From: Unio delphinus
Lineage: Eukaryota; Mollusca; Bivalvia; Unionida; Unionidae
NCBI GenBank assembly: GCA_029339505.1
Contig: JAQISU010000169.1
Coordinates: 3,650,001-3,714,000 of the forward strand
Length of the DNA stretch: 64,000 nucleotides
Direction of reading: 5' to 3'
The notes under the pieces were generated by a model that made no database searches, was not told where the DNA came from, and saw nothing but the letters and a program-made list of their open reading frames with translations. The translations under genes were made by a program, and so were the position numbers. This document shows positions 22,231 to 42,904 of this stretch, one piece after another. Position 1 is the first letter of the stretch, and every line of letters begins with the position of its first letter.

Positions 22231-22488
22231 CAACGTCCCTTCACTTCTCCCAATCACGTGGGTAATAAAGGCAACACTTTAAAAAGGATATATGTAGTTA
22301 TGTCACTGACTGTCAGTGGCGCCCTACAGTAACGGCATTAGCAAATGTAGGGTCCGATTTGGATCATTTTTGCGGGGCCCCCTGGATTTGCGATCGGTGA
22401 CTCCTGTGAGCACGGCATTTTAAAATAAACATTCAATCAAGTTTTATATAATATTGAACTTAAAATATTCTTCTTTCGTTTTAAACTT

Positions 22489-22491
<3 letters not shown>

Positions 22492-22536
<45 letters not shown>
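22492..22536. repeat. TA microsatellite
   Basis: About 22 TA units. Confidence 0.95.
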
Positions 22537-22538
<2 letters not shown>

Positions 22539-23379
22539 AATTACCAACGCGCGGTGCCCCTAAGAGCAAGTGGACGATAGTGCCAAATAGATACAATCGG
22601 CCTAAAGCCGGCACAGGCGTCATACATCCACTGATGTGCAGAGGCGCCTTAAAATGCTACTACATAAATGTATCTTAAGTCTTATAAATCGTTGATTAGT
22701 TTATCAAACCAACTCCCAACCTCTTGTTCAAACTTGCTATAAACAAGGCATCTAATTGCCTACCCTGTTGACCAAACAGTCCATATGCAGTAGGGGTTGC
22801 GTGCTTTGACAACTAACGTGTAATAAGTTAAACTTTTTATGTGTCTCCAGAGAAATGAGTTCAGAATGAACGAATATGCTGTTAACAGTTATCGTGAAAC
22901 TTCAAGTTTGTATATATATTCAGAGATTCCTTAGCAGGATTTGCACATCAATACAAAGAGCATATTTTGTTAATACCGGGTGTTTCAACGTGTGGTACAA
23001 ACAAATGTTATATTTTGAAGACGGGCTAACCTACGAGTTAATATAGATCGTTTTCAGTACCACAACATGAAATGTATCTCTCATTTCCTTGAGAATTTAT
23101 TTTCATATAATGTACTTTGATCCGAGCTAATACAATCTTCTCGTGAAAGACGATGTGATGGTCGAAGATCAAGAACCCATAGACAATACCTTCCCGATGT
23201 CAAAACAAATACACAGACGTTATCTATGTCACACAACCATGCGCACACTAACAGTGAGCTGTGACAAATATAACATTTTAATAATTGGCGGCATTGCATC
23301 GAATCTGGATTGTCTCTGACCATTCGTGGGATGAGTTTAAATAAAAAAAAACAATTAAAAAAATACAATCTCATTAAAA

Positions 23380-23610
23380 TCGTATCTCCACTGTCATACA
23401 TGAAGATCTGACAGGGATCATGTTCTTGCAACCTATCTGTTTTACCATAACTGCTAATGATATCAGCTAGTCCGAATATGTCTTTTATATTCCCGTTAGG
23501 AGGTTGAGCAGTGTAGACAAAGAGCATGTAGTTTTGCTGAACGATCTGATTCACTTCCAGATTTTTGAAAGCAGTATTTCCATTGGTTAATTCAAATGTC
23601 ACCAGAACAT
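23380..23610 (-). pseudogene. Unidentified coding block, better-preserved copy
   Basis: A minus-strand frame reads 'VTFELTNGNTAFKNLEVNQ', 'NYMLFVYTAQPPNGNIKDIF', 'DIISSYGKTDRL' and 'DPCQIFMYDSGDTILMR' before losing sense into low-complexity Phe-rich sequence. Composition looks like real coding sequence, possibly one exon of a gene or part of a mobile element. No splice partners identified, and I do not recognise the family. Confidence 0.4.
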
Positions 23611-23639
23611 TACCCCTAAGCGTTCATCATCAGATTATA

Positions 23640-24480
23640 TTTGCGGATGTCACCCAGAGACGTATAGAGTCACTGACTTGACTGGCGATTCAAACAAGTA
23701 TGCCACGGGTCAAAACATGGTATTTTAAACGACTGTGAAAATATATATTTTTGTCAAATTCTGCCAGTTATAACAATAGCAAAGTATGGAAAACGAAGCA
23801 GTGAATCTGTCAGCGAAAACTTGGAATAGACCCGTAGTGTTATAGCCAGCACAAAAAGATCGTGCATAATGCTTTGAAGAAACATCTGTATAGCTGATCA
23901 AACCCACGCGTGAAGCCACGAAATAGGTAAGAATGTTGCGGCGAAGGCGGGGTTCGATTGTCAGGACAGCGCAAGTCAATGAATAGATGCATGTGCATCA
24001 TGTGGTCCAAGAAGTGGCAGTTAATGCAACGGCGCAATCCATGAGCAAGGCGAAGTCATCACGGCCTGATATACGTAACAGCTAAGCCGCAAAACGATTG
24101 AGGAAGATGTTGTCAAAGTTGCCTCTTCTTTCCCCCACAACTGAAAAGATTAGGTGAAGGGAACATATTATAACACAAGTAACAACAAGGTAGCATTTGA
24201 AAATTGTCCTAAGTGGAGAGATTTATAACGACTGGATCAATAGGCAAGGAGTGGAAGGCATTTTGTTCGATTCGGTAAAAAAAATAAGTTGGAATCATTA
24301 GAGTCATTGAGATCCAACCCGTAAGAAGAAGAAGCTGGTCATGCATCCCTTTTCCTATCATTGATAGCGCGACCGTAGACCATGCACTCTTGAACAGGTT
24401 AGTAACACTCATGGGGTCAGTGCACGCCGACAGGAACACGCCAGAAGTCAAAAATGAAACTTCGTCGATTTTTCACCGGT
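23640..24480 (-). other. Unassigned open-frame fragments
   Basis: Two minus-strand frames (24451-24209 and 23979-23725) contain hydrophobic runs such as 'LLLLTGWISMTLMIPTYFFY' that could be membrane segments. There is no recognised domain or start context. They may belong with the neighbouring decayed block. Confidence 0.25.
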
Positions 24481-26080
24481 AGCTCACCAGTAACATTATA
24501 GATCCGAGGATGTTTTACGCGTTGGTTTATTAACCTGTTGAAGTCATCGATGACCTACCAAACACCAAAGGTTGATTTTTGGAGCGAATTTATGCGAAAT
24601 AAATGCTGCGATGCAGAGTGTCGCTGTAAATACAACACAAAGCGTAAAATATAATCTCCTAAGCGAAATCAGAATTGTATCTGACTATTTCGACACCATC
24701 CAACGCAGGGGAAAGTCGCATGCTTGAGAATGCATTAGCGTCACTGCGCGTGTATTACAATTGGTATAATATCCGATAGCTGCCATTCGAGGGTATTGAC
24801 TAAACTTATAGATAGTGGCTCAACTTGAGGTATGATAGAACGTCACGAGTGCATGGAATCAAGCAATGGCGATATCGACGAAGAATTCCAAGGTGGTCGG
24901 CATATTGGTATACGTGAACATCTGCCAACCTGTAGCTCTGTTATTTCACTTGAATCTATGCAATATATGGTTAACATCATTCGTGGTGGATAAGAGTTCT
25001 TTGTTAGCCCAAATATATTTTTGAAAAAAAACTAATTTTTCGCTTATAACGTGGAGGGTCTGGATACCAAATCACGCTAGACATTGCCAGATTTACATCC
25101 ATGATGCAGATCAGTTGAACCTTTACGTGCTTAGGCTCGAATACACAGTAACATAGAAAGAGTGAAAATATCAAGCTTGTAAAACTTAATAAACAATTTA
25201 TTGGGTACAAATATTTTTCAGAAAAGAAAAAAACTTACGGTTTTAAGAATCAATTCCAAAATTAATCCAAAAATAATTCAAAATATTATCCACTAGAGAA
25301 ATTGCAAAAGTCCTGATAATAAAATGTCCAAATAATTCTAAGTTCGAATTCCAGCGAAGTATCCAATATGGAAGACGATGTCACTTGATGAAGTCAGTTC
25401 TTGTTAATAAAATTTCTATGAGCACAATTCTTTTCCAGACAAATAACAAAGTAATTCCTCTTGATCCAAACGAATTGACATAATTTCCAGTACAAGGTAA
25501 TTTATAATAACTCTAAAAGACACAACTTAATATTCTAAAAGCCCAACTTCTACTGAATAGCTCGCTCCAAAACATAATTTATATAGCTGTTTTTACGTAA
25601 AGAAGGAAGGGGTCACATGATCTTCTAGAAACTGTTAAAAATAATTTACGTTCAAGAAATCACGTAAACAGCGTATGGCCCAACTAAAATAGAAAGATTT
25701 TTTATACAAAGCTCCAAAATGTCTTTGGAACCAACCAATCATTTTAAAAGCTTGTTTACAACTCTGAAGCCAGGTCAGAAATGAGGTCAACACCTGGTGT
25801 TTACTCTGTAAAGTACAGGTCACCCACCCCCACCCCCCTTCAATGAACGAATCTTAAAACTTAAAATGCCAAATTTAAATCTATCAAACAAACAATAAAA
25901 CTAAATATAAATGACTTGTATCAAATATTACGTAACACACATGTTACGCTATTTACACCAATTATGAGGAGACTGTACAGCTTTCGCTTCATAATGGTCA
26001 GTTGACCCGTATTCCTTGATCCCTTAATGACCAGGACAAGCAGATGGCAGATATCCGCCGAGAACAACCTTACCAATAAA
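24481..26080. other. No recognisable feature
   Basis: AT-rich with no domain-bearing frame. Nothing further supported. Confidence 0.5.
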
Positions 26081-26241
26081 CCTTTACATTAGAGATCGAC
26101 CTAACATTTGAAAATAATGACAGTCGCATGTGTTATACCAATGCGTGTTGTCAACTCCAGAAAACGCGTTAATATAACACATTACGGAAATAGCCTTGAT
26201 AACGTTGTCCAGAAATTGTTTAAAAAGGCTCAAAGGTACTC

Positions 26242-26886
26242 GTGACCCTTTATATCGTACTACTTCACCTATCCAGTCCCAGTCCACGAGTCTATTTACC
26301 CTTCATGCGGGATGAACTTGCATCGATGATTTCACGCACAAGGGAAAACGGTATCGCTTACTTGGATTCATCAACAGGACCTGGGACTGATTTGGTCGCA
26401 TACATTGTAATGCTGAAACGCCATTTGTATCTGGATTCGTACGGGCTTGCTTGTTTCTTATTTAATACGAGGACGTGGCCCTGGACAACGATAACTGTTT
26501 TATTGAATTTTGCCGTTAAGAACTCTGCTGGATGGACCAATATATCTAAACAATGCGTGAAATAGACCATTCACCAAACCCTCAAAATATTGTTGATTTT
26601 ATGTTATCACAGAAATGACGTTGACCTGGGCGACTTCATGATTTGTCAAGATAGAACTCGAAAATTGCAAACATCCAACGTGGACATTTACTGTGTTGTT
26701 TTAAAGCTCCAAGATGTCGAAAAAAATCTGGCCGAAATAAATGAAATCGAGGGAATCAGAAAAAATTGTTTGCTTTTATCAAGTATTACGTGGATACCGC
26801 CAATCGCTATGAAACAATCCATACATTCAAATATTGCAAACATGCCGCGAAAATCACGAGTAGTAACTTCATCAAGCCAGATTTAA
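26242..26886 (+). other. Unassigned open frames
   Basis: Plus-strand frames 26242-26565 and 26590-26886 give 107 and 98 residues with protein-like composition, e.g. 'KLQDVEKNLAEINEIEGIRK'. A stop lies between them. The opposite strand carries a short hydrophobic Met start near 26870. No family recognised; could be a decayed gene or chance. Confidence 0.25.
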
Positions 26887-26899
26887 GGGATATTCTCAG

Positions 26900-27440
26900 C
26901 AAATAAAGGCGAAAATAAACACGTTAACCTTAAAACAATGGTTTTGATAGACCTAAACGTCACATCGTAAATGAGTTCCATAACCGGAAATAATTGCGAT
27001 ATGGTCAGACTGTGATGTTAATACATGATCAGCGGTATCGTAATTACTACAAATATCATATATGCACAAAAGTAACACTGGCGTTCGTTCTGAATTTGTA
27101 CATCAATAACCACCGGTGATGAAATTCGGGTTCAATGAATAAACTTCTATCCGGGCGGGTTCTTAACTATCTTTGATGTTTGTGTTATTAAATATAATAA
27201 CTGTCTTTTGGTCTTTGTGTTATTACATGTAAATTATGGATTCTGACCGTGGTGATAAAGTTGCGAAATTTGGGGACGGGATGGTCGGCTGCTATGCTTC
27301 CTATCCCACCAACTGGTAATTATATTCCAAATGTGAGACCGGTCGAGAAGTCAAGCCACGGATGAGTTCAAAACAAACAAAACAATGGACTGGCGCCGAC
27401 TGTAAATATCCTCATTTTTTAGTTTGACATAGTCTTAAAC

Positions 27441-27511
<71 letters not shown>

Positions 27512-27732
27512 ACAGAAGGATATTATACAACATAGAAATAGTTTATTCTGATGAAATTAAAATTGCATATTCTATTATATTACAATGCTTCATCTTGGCA
27601 ATCCAAAGATACGTGTACTCACTCTCACATGGTAATACCTCTAATGAAACATTGAACAACTTTAAACAGTTTGCAATACGTATGAAATATCTTTTATATA
27701 TGATACTGGTGGTAATATTTGTACTTAGATAC
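26900..27732. other. No gene seen; CTAT array
   Basis: Intergenic sequence upstream of gene C. The only clear feature is a CTAT tetranucleotide array at 27441-27511. Confidence 0.55.
27441..27511. repeat. CTAT tetranucleotide array
   Basis: About 17 units, uninterrupted. Confidence 0.95.
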
Positions 27733-27828
27733 GAAACGTCCATATTATTGGGTTAGAAACGACCAGCCCCTTGAATACGAAACGGTTATTCTTTACGGCA
27801 CGAAACGACTCATTTAGGTACGAAACAC
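27733..27828 (+). promoter_or_regulatory. Five phased GAAAC motifs upstream of gene C
   Basis: GAAAC occurs at 27733, 27756, 27779, 27802 and 27822, spaced 23, 23, 23 and 20 bp. The DNA between is not conserved beyond a few flanking bases (often ACGAAACG). Either an old 23-bp tandem repeat or a phased binding-site cluster, about 400 bp before the gene C start. Confidence 0.4.
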
Positions 27829-28200
27829 AAAGATTACTGAAAAATGACCATGCAAAACCAAATTCCATTCACAAAGCAAAATGGAAATTTCTCGAGTCAG
27901 AGTATCTTTCTCCTATTGTATACATTTTGAAAAGGACAATTATTAGAACGGTTTTAAACTCCTCTATCTTGAATCTTGGAAGAAAAAAAAAACAATGTTT
28001 GTGATCTTGACTCGATTCAGTAACAATCTTTCTTCGTGTAATGGGACTCATCCATGCGTGCAGTTACTTTGAATGTGTATACAGTGTATTGATTTTAAAA
28101 CATTCCGTCGTCAATGGAGACAAAAAAATAGTTTCAAGTTCATGTTGAGATCAATGGGGCAATTGAACTTAAACTCATAGGAAGAAATCAAAACAATACC

Positions 28201-35690
<7,490 letters not shown>

Positions 35691-35694
35691 ACAT

Positions 35695-35700
35695 AATAAA
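35695..35700 (+). promoter_or_regulatory. Possible poly(A) signal of gene C
   Basis: AATAAA lies 4 bp after the gene C stop codon. If used, it would give an extremely short 3' UTR, so it may be chance in AT-rich DNA. Confidence 0.35.
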
Positions 35701-36953
35701 CAGAGGTGAACTGTATGACGTAAATTAACGTTTGTTTGATATTTATATACCAAATTCGGACAGGAGATAAGAGCAAACACGAGCTGGAAGATTGACAAAA
35801 CTGAATATTTAACACTGCATGTACGCAATTGACAAAATGGAGCGCATTTGTTGATTTGCCTCCTCCATGTTGTTTGAAATGCGCTTAATTTCCATATGAG
35901 GCTGTTCCGATAACCTCTAGTAATAAAGTGAATGTCCTAACCGCGTAGGTTATGAATCAAAACTAGTATTTTTATTCTGTGTAAATATTCAGCTTGAGAT
36001 TACAGCCCGAGTGATTGATATAAAATTGTAACAGGTCGGAGGTAAGGCAAAAAAAATGGAATAGAGTGACAGGTGAAACAAGTTTCATTTACTTGACCTC
36101 TCCAGTTTATGGCAGTGCCAACAAATGATACTTTTACGACATAATTAATTATTTGAATCATTCTTGCACAAATACAAAACCAATAAATAGCCAACACAGT
36201 TTAGTGTAGTGCTTGCAGGTTTATGTGTTTTATTACATGAAAAATTTTTGTGTTAAAAATGGCGAAATATGATATTATCAAATGTGTTGAATGATTTAAA
36301 TAACAGAAGTGTGATAATCAATAATGTTGAAATGACATAAATGATAGCAGTTTTAAACAACAGGTTAAAATCAGTCTAGATGTTCCGTAGCCATGACTCA
36401 CAAAACCCCTAGTTACAATAATCATAATTCCAAACATAATCTTGCTTGGAAGTAATATTTACTGGTTACGAAATATATTTCATATAGCGGTTTTGTGAGT
36501 CAAATCGGGGTTCGGACCAGGCTTAAGTCTGTGTTGTAATATTTAAAAATAATTATGGTCAAGTCACAGTCTGGAACCATATATCAGAAGTGAGTTGGAT
36601 GCGACACCGTGTGTCGTTTTGTGCCGACATAGTGTGTCGTTGTGTCATATAATTTCAACATCCAAATGACACAAACTCTACAAAATTGAGGGAAATACGT
36701 GTTATAACCACTTAATAGAATTATAAAAATCATTGTTATTAACGTTTCTCGCAGGCAAAGCTAATATTGGTAAATATGACCGATTAAACATTGATCTCAG
36801 TCAATGTTTGGCAGTGTATCGAATGTGAAGACATTCGAACGGTCAGCATTAAGAACTATTATATAGGTGCCTAATAATTTAATGTAACTATTATACTATG
36901 TTTGAAGAAGTTTTAACAGTCAATACTGAATATAAATATTTTCATTTGCTTGC
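35701..36953. other. No recognisable feature
   Basis: AT-rich flank downstream of gene C without recognised genes or repeats. Confidence 0.5.
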
Positions 36954-36961
36954 CTGGTCTT

Positions 36962-37151
36962 CAGAGGCATAGCTAAGGAGGGGGGCAGGGGGTATATATG
37001 TCCCCGGGCGCCAAGGTACAGGGGCGCCAAAATGAGGTTTGCAACGTTACATTATAATAAGTAAACAAGGGTAATAAATCGATCACAAGATCGCTGGGGC
37101 GCCAATTTTATAGTTCGTCCCCGGGCGCAAAATACCATCGCTACGCCTCTA
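36962..37151. mobile_element. hAT-type MITE, 190 bp
   Basis: Ends cagaggcatagc and the complement of tagaggcgtagc (10 of 12 match). The 8-bp duplication ctggtctt flanks at 36954-36961 and 37152-37159. The length of the duplication and end sequence fit hAT elements. Internal repeats of 'ggggcgcc'. No transposase. Confidence 0.85.
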
Positions 37152-37503
37152 CTGGTCTTTAGACTTTCACTGGAACCAAACTGAACCACAACCGCCAGAA
37201 CGACCGATCTCATCCATATTTATGGAACGGACTCGGAAAATTCAGAGTTTTCACGAGTATTAACATATATGGAAGAATTCGGAAAAACATTTAAATGAGC
37301 CCGCCCTGGTGCAAAGCCGAATGGCCAATACACACAGTAGTTAAAACATGTGGCGTCCTTATTCAAACGGCAGGAATATCATACATTTCACATGGAATTG
37401 CAAGCAGAATAAAATAACGATATATGCTAATGCACTTGATAAAACAATAATTTGACGGGTAGTCATGAATGCTTCAGTATGGAAATTGTTTTGCTCTCTG
37501 TCG

Positions 37504-38366
37504 TTACCCTAGTTCGTCGCCACATATGTTGCAGCATATGGATTTCTGGGAAACACCGCAGTCGTCCATACATTTAAATCTCAGCCGGACAACGAAGTAA
37601 TTCGCGGATCTCTTCCATCTCACTTTCGATGATCTACCACGGTATAATATTGACTCCTTTGAGAAAGCTACACGGGGCACGGTTAGAAATTTGTTTGTTT
37701 TTCTTTTCATTCAATTGCTGAAAGAGCCTTTCATAGGCACGTTTAGTGCCCCTAAATCAGTGCAAATAATGCATAGATAATGAGTGGGATTCGAATATGG
37801 CGTGATCGTTCTGGAAAGATTGAATGTTCTTGTCTGGCTCCAATAAAATCCCTTCCCAAGGTTTGGCCGTCTATACCGCGGAAGTCTTTCGTGTGTAGGC
37901 TTGAAATAAGTCGACTCGATTGAAGACGTGGAGGTGCAGGTGGCCGAGGTTCTGTGATGCCGTAACCGGCGGCTTGGGTTACTTGTCCAAATGTGGTAGG
38001 TTTTTTTAAGTTGATTCTCGAGTAGGCAGCAAGAGGTATAACGAATGTTTCCCCGTGAGTTCTGACACTAATACACAGCAATTATATACATTTTCTGCCA
38101 AGGAACGACGCTAACTAGTTGTGTTGCGGTCCTAAAGCTTGTCAGTATCACTAACCTTCTCAGAAAAGTAAATAGTCAATGTCGGCAAAGTTGATCGTGC
38201 CAAAGTGCTGGCCGTACTTGCCTGGCTTATGAACCTTTCTATCGTCTGCCAGGTAAAGAGCAGATAAAATGATCCATTCACAGCAGCTGTTGTCCTTGTT
38301 CTTTACACTAATAACTAATCGCGGTGGTATACTCATTGGTGTAGCTACTTCAGCGAGAAGGGCCAT
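37504..38366 (-). pseudogene. Unidentified coding remnant, possibly large DNA transposon
   Basis: Minus-strand frames at 38366-38160, 38081-37752 and 37710-37504. The first reads 'PRLVISVKNKDNSCCEWIIL', which resembles the 'KNxDNxCFxWSxLAAL' segment I associate with proteins of large DNA transposons carrying a B-type DNA polymerase. The third is Cys-rich (CMDDCGVSQKSICCNICGD). No polymerase motifs are visible here, so the assignment is a tentative inference. Confidence 0.3.
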
Positions 38367-39277
38367 ACTTTATATTAGTATTTATAGCGTTTTGCATCTG
38401 TCAAATAACTATCCTGATCCTCATGCGTTTATTTTTCAATTTAGTTTAGTGTGTATGGATTAGCTTTATCAATATACATCTTTATTTCATCTGTATGCAG
38501 TATAACATTGACCTAATTTTAGGAAAACAACGTCCACCTCAGTTTCGTCATCATGTATTTGACAGACTGGGTACCACTTTTCCGAATGTACCATCAACAC
38601 TAGGCAAGACAAAAGACGACTAAATTACCTAAGTTCCTTTTGGAATTCATCTTGTATGCTAGGAGCCAAAGGATATAGAAAACAGAACCTATATTGCGTA
38701 TAACATTTTCTCATTAACAATTTCGTCTCTCGAATATCATAAATAAAACAAACAAAGCAGAATTAGAAGAAAATATCGGAAAAAAATTATGAAGAAGGTT
38801 TTGGCCATGTATATCCAATCTTGCACTGAAAAATGATGTTAAACCACAAAACAGCAACATAAGCAGATCTTATAAAATGAGAATAAGATTAATTCACAAA
38901 TATGAATTTAATTCCGAAAGCTGGGGTTGCTGCTGAAATTAGCACATTATCCGCTAAAGTTAATTATTTCCGTTATTCTTGTTTATTCTTTCTGGCCTTG
39001 TTTGGATAATGTATATCAAATAGGTTTAAATTTTAAGATTATATCTGAATTTGGTTGACAATCGTATTGCTTTATGTTTCTTCAATTTGTGTACTCGTTA
39101 CTAAGACTTGGTAAAGAAATCTGTTAACAATCCAGAAACAAGAAGACAAAACAAAGAGTCAGTCTAGCAGATAAAATGCTTCTAATGAAATAAAAAGAGA
39201 AACGAGAAGGATTATTTAAATTTGGAATGTTACGACTGAATGGTCATATACAGATCAATGAAACTTGAATTTCTTAT

Positions 39278-39740
39278 TTAACAAACTGGTTTGTTTTTCA
39301 GCACGTATGCAAAATGTGAACAAACGTTTCTACAATATCCTGTCATACCCGAAAATCGAATCAGTTGCCTTTTGCTAACGGGCATCATGAAATCAGAGAT
39401 TACTTTGACTTTAACTTCTAGAGGCTTGACTTGTTCATCTCTCACAATATGTCCTAACAACGTGACAACAACACGGCAACACTCGCTTTTACCCAATTTA
39501 ATTGTGAGATTTACATCGCTGAGTCTATCAAAGAATTTACGAATGGTTTCCAAGTGATCATTCGATGTATCGTTGTAGATGACAACGTCATAGATTTATG
39601 CATCACACTTATGTTGGCCAGAATGTGTCATGCTCATGAAACATTGGAATGGAGTTACCAATGCCTAACATTTTTTGCTCTTTCCGTGAGTGGAATTTGT
39701 CAGAATTCTTTTAAATGTTTAGTAAAATATTTTCGACATT
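39278..39740 (-). pseudogene. Ty3/Gypsy reverse transcriptase fragment
   Basis: The minus strand reads 'VVIYNDTSNDHLETIRKFFD', 'RLSDVNLTIKLGKSECC', 'LLGHIVRDEQVKPLEVKV' and 'RQLIRFSGMTGYCRN', the end of the palm and thumb of Gypsy polymerases. Upstream, a decayed 'LVTPFQCFM' corresponds to the LVNAPATFQ region. The YIDD active site has become IYDV with a stop before it. Reading stops at 39278. Confidence 0.85.
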
Positions 39741-40779
39741 GAAAATTTTTCGACATTGAAAATAAATCTGTTTTGGTCACACGTTTTACTTTTTGTTATA
39801 GGCAATACACATATGAAATGTATTTTCTGGTTTAGTCACAAGAATATTTGGTGAGATCCATTTTATTTTATTTCGATACATAAAATCATTCTCCAATAAA
39901 TATTGAATTTCTTTTCTTAAATTGCTTTGCTTTATCTCATTCATCATTTGTACGTGTTGGTAAAATCAATAAATAAGTGCTCATATTAACCTTCTAGCTG
40001 ATTTGGTTCACTCTTTTCCTGTGAAAGTCTCTGGTCCAGGTTATTCAATGTTTTTGAATTCCAAAGACCGGCTAAACCATAGTCACAAGTCATATTGTAT
40101 TCCATTGCTTACATCCCCGCTGTGGGGCAGGTACAACTAAATTGATTCAGTATTTGACATTTTATCTCTACAAATATACCTCTTTAACATATTTAATTTC
40201 GTCCCGATTATATAAAGACCAAAATATTTAGTCCAAAGAGGACCTGGTTTAAAACTATTTTTTTTCTTCTTATTTGTGTCATACCTTCATTTAGGTTTTG
40301 ACGGAGCAAAGTGAAAATTGCCACTTAACATGCCTCTGGCAACCTATATTTGAAATCAGAGACATAGTCAAAGATATTAATCTTAGAATATCCATTTGAA
40401 AAAAGGTTTGTCTTTTAATAACTTTAATGATCCATGGACACTATGTCCAAATTATAATTAAAAAAAAAAATATATAATTATTCTTGAATTATAACCTAAC
40501 ATCAAATGGACATCATATCACCTCCTAAATATGTAAGCAATGGAGTTCACAGGCCTAGTCTAAGACGTCGAAATGACAATTCAATAGTTTGATAGTTTAG
40601 TGGCCACAAGTCACCAGAGGGTACCTCATGTGTTCTCGATTCGATCATAAGGACACCATATTTTAGAAATTAAACTGGTACTTGTGTGGTTTCGGTGTCG
40701 CTAATAGCCATCTGACAAAACAGACGATCCAGTGATTTTGTTTATGTTTGAGCATGAGTGATTTTATTTTGTCACCCTG

Positions 40780-41340
40780 AGTAAAATAGAGGGCATGAGT
40801 AGAAAAAAATATAGTAGATGTGATCATTTACATTGCTTGAACACTACTAGTAGGAAATGGTACCTCAAAAGTCTGACCAGTAAATGTATCAGCTAAAGAA
40901 AACAAATCATGATTATAAAGAACTCCTTTGGCCATAGCTCTGGAAACGACACGTGCAGATAGTTTACTCTTAATAGCAACAGTTTGTTCGAGCTAGACTT
41001 GTTAGTTACAAGCAGATTACCCACGAATTTATCTCTAGCTAGTTCATTGCCTAGTAATAAATGAGTACCTTCAAAAGGTAAAGAATCACTATTCCAACAA
41101 CCATGGTTCCTGAGACTATATCTGCTGTCAAATTAACTTAATGAAAAGCAACATTACCATTAGCTGCATTCTACTATCTTAACAACACGTGCACTAACAG
41201 AAGATTTCTCAAAGTCCATGACAACAAAAGACTTTGAGAAACTATTGTGTTCATTAATAGTTTAATAGGAATAAGTTTGGCATCATCGTCAATAAGTGAC
41301 ATAAAATCTTTAGATATGAATGGTTCATAATTATCAGAAA
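40780..41340 (-). pseudogene. Ty3/Gypsy protease-RT linker fragment
   Basis: Minus-strand pieces 'HLLLGNELARDKFVGNLLVT' (about 41070-41000) and 'RVVSRAMAKGVLYNHDLFSL' followed by 'ADTFTGQTFEVPF' (about 40960-40855) match the retropepsin-to-RT region of Gypsy polyproteins. Correct order and strand relative to 39278-39740, so probably one decayed element spanning about 39.3-41.3 kb. No LTRs found. Confidence 0.7.
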
Positions 41341-41411
41341 CATAATCAGAGAAGATGGGCTCCTGCGAAGACGGAGAGGGCTAATTGGTCCAATCGTTCT
41401 AAGGTCAGCCC

Positions 41412-41414
<3 letters not shown>

Positions 41415-41500
<86 letters not shown>
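41415..41500. repeat. CT then TA microsatellite
   Basis: About 22 CT units then about 20 TA units. From here to 42900 I see no gene, apart from a CATA array at 42328-42397. Confidence 0.95.
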
Positions 41501-41503
<3 letters not shown>

Positions 41504-42327
41504 TTTGATATCCCTATATTTTTGAATTTGCGTCTTCATTTTTATTTTCTTCCTAACCTGAAGCTTTGTGAATTCAAATTATATCTAGGCTATTTTAACT
41601 GTGATTCCTTTAATTTTATATCATAAATAGATACAATATATTTACACCATTCCAAAACCTATCATCCAAAATGTCCCACTAAAACTTTGGATCAACATTT
41701 TCTTTATCTCTTGCGTTGTTAAATATTCAGTCGCTTCAGAAGGACCATAATATCTGGCAAGCTCAAACAACGCATCTCTTTTCATTAATTCTAGCCCTAA
41801 TTTTGAATGCTGGCTTGTTTCACTACAAATTTCTCAAAGGTGTGGAATTAAGATCTTTACCAGGGACAATGAAAATTACAAAACAAAGTCACTTTTAATT
41901 TCAAAGAATTTGTAATATTTATAAAATGTAAAGAAATTCATCCTTCGGAGAAGCATCCAATTTCTTTGACGACTATAAGTGTTAAAATTAGCAACCGAAA
42001 GGAACTGAGACAAACAATTTTAGTATAGTCATCAAATAATTATTTTTTTACGTTAAAAACTGAAAATTTGAGATACTCTTACATTATCCTGAACTAAATC
42101 CCCAAATAATCCTTAATGTCATTTCAAAAGTCCAAAGATATATTTTTTTCCGAATGAATTTCAGTAATTTTGAGAATGGACATGCACCACAATTATACAA
42201 TCATATATGCTTTTGAATGAGTTCTCAATGGTTCCAAAATATTTTCAGTCTAAAAGTCAGTGAGCACTCTGTAATTGCAATGAACATTCTTCTAGATTTA
42301 TGCTTAAATATATCTGTAAAGACTGAT

Positions 42328-42397
42328 CATACATACATACATACATACATACATACATACATACATACATACATACATACATACATACATACATACA
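42328..42397. repeat. CATA tetranucleotide array
   Basis: About 17 CATA units, uninterrupted. Confidence 0.95.
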
Positions 42398-42904
42398 GAG
42401 ACACTTGACTCCTACGACACATTACATTGTTCTTGAATACTCGAAATGTTAGTCATATCTAATAGAAAATTCCATCACTTTTAAATGAGTTCGTTTCCAG
42501 AACATTTGAAGTTCGCAAACTAGGTTAAACCTTAAACTTACATTTTAATAAGCGTCTTTAGAAACAAGACAAAAAATCAGTTTGGCGAAACTTCCATTTT
42601 CTTAACCGTCAATCAAGGACAAAACTTTAGGACACAAAATAAATGTAATGTACATAACGTATAGATTTTAGTGTTGGAATTTGTTCCGTGTAATTGCTAC
42701 TCATCAACCCTCGATATCAGTATATTGCCAGACATGGGCGCAAGGGGGTAAGAGTCAGACTGTCTCGGCCTAGAGAGTTAGTTGCGTAGTTTCGTGCGTA
42801 AGCAATCTCAAACTTACGTTAATATTTACTAGCCGTTTTCAACAGAATCTTGTGATACATTTTCAGCTTCATTTGCAAGATTAAACTTGTCGTAGTATAT
42901 AAAA

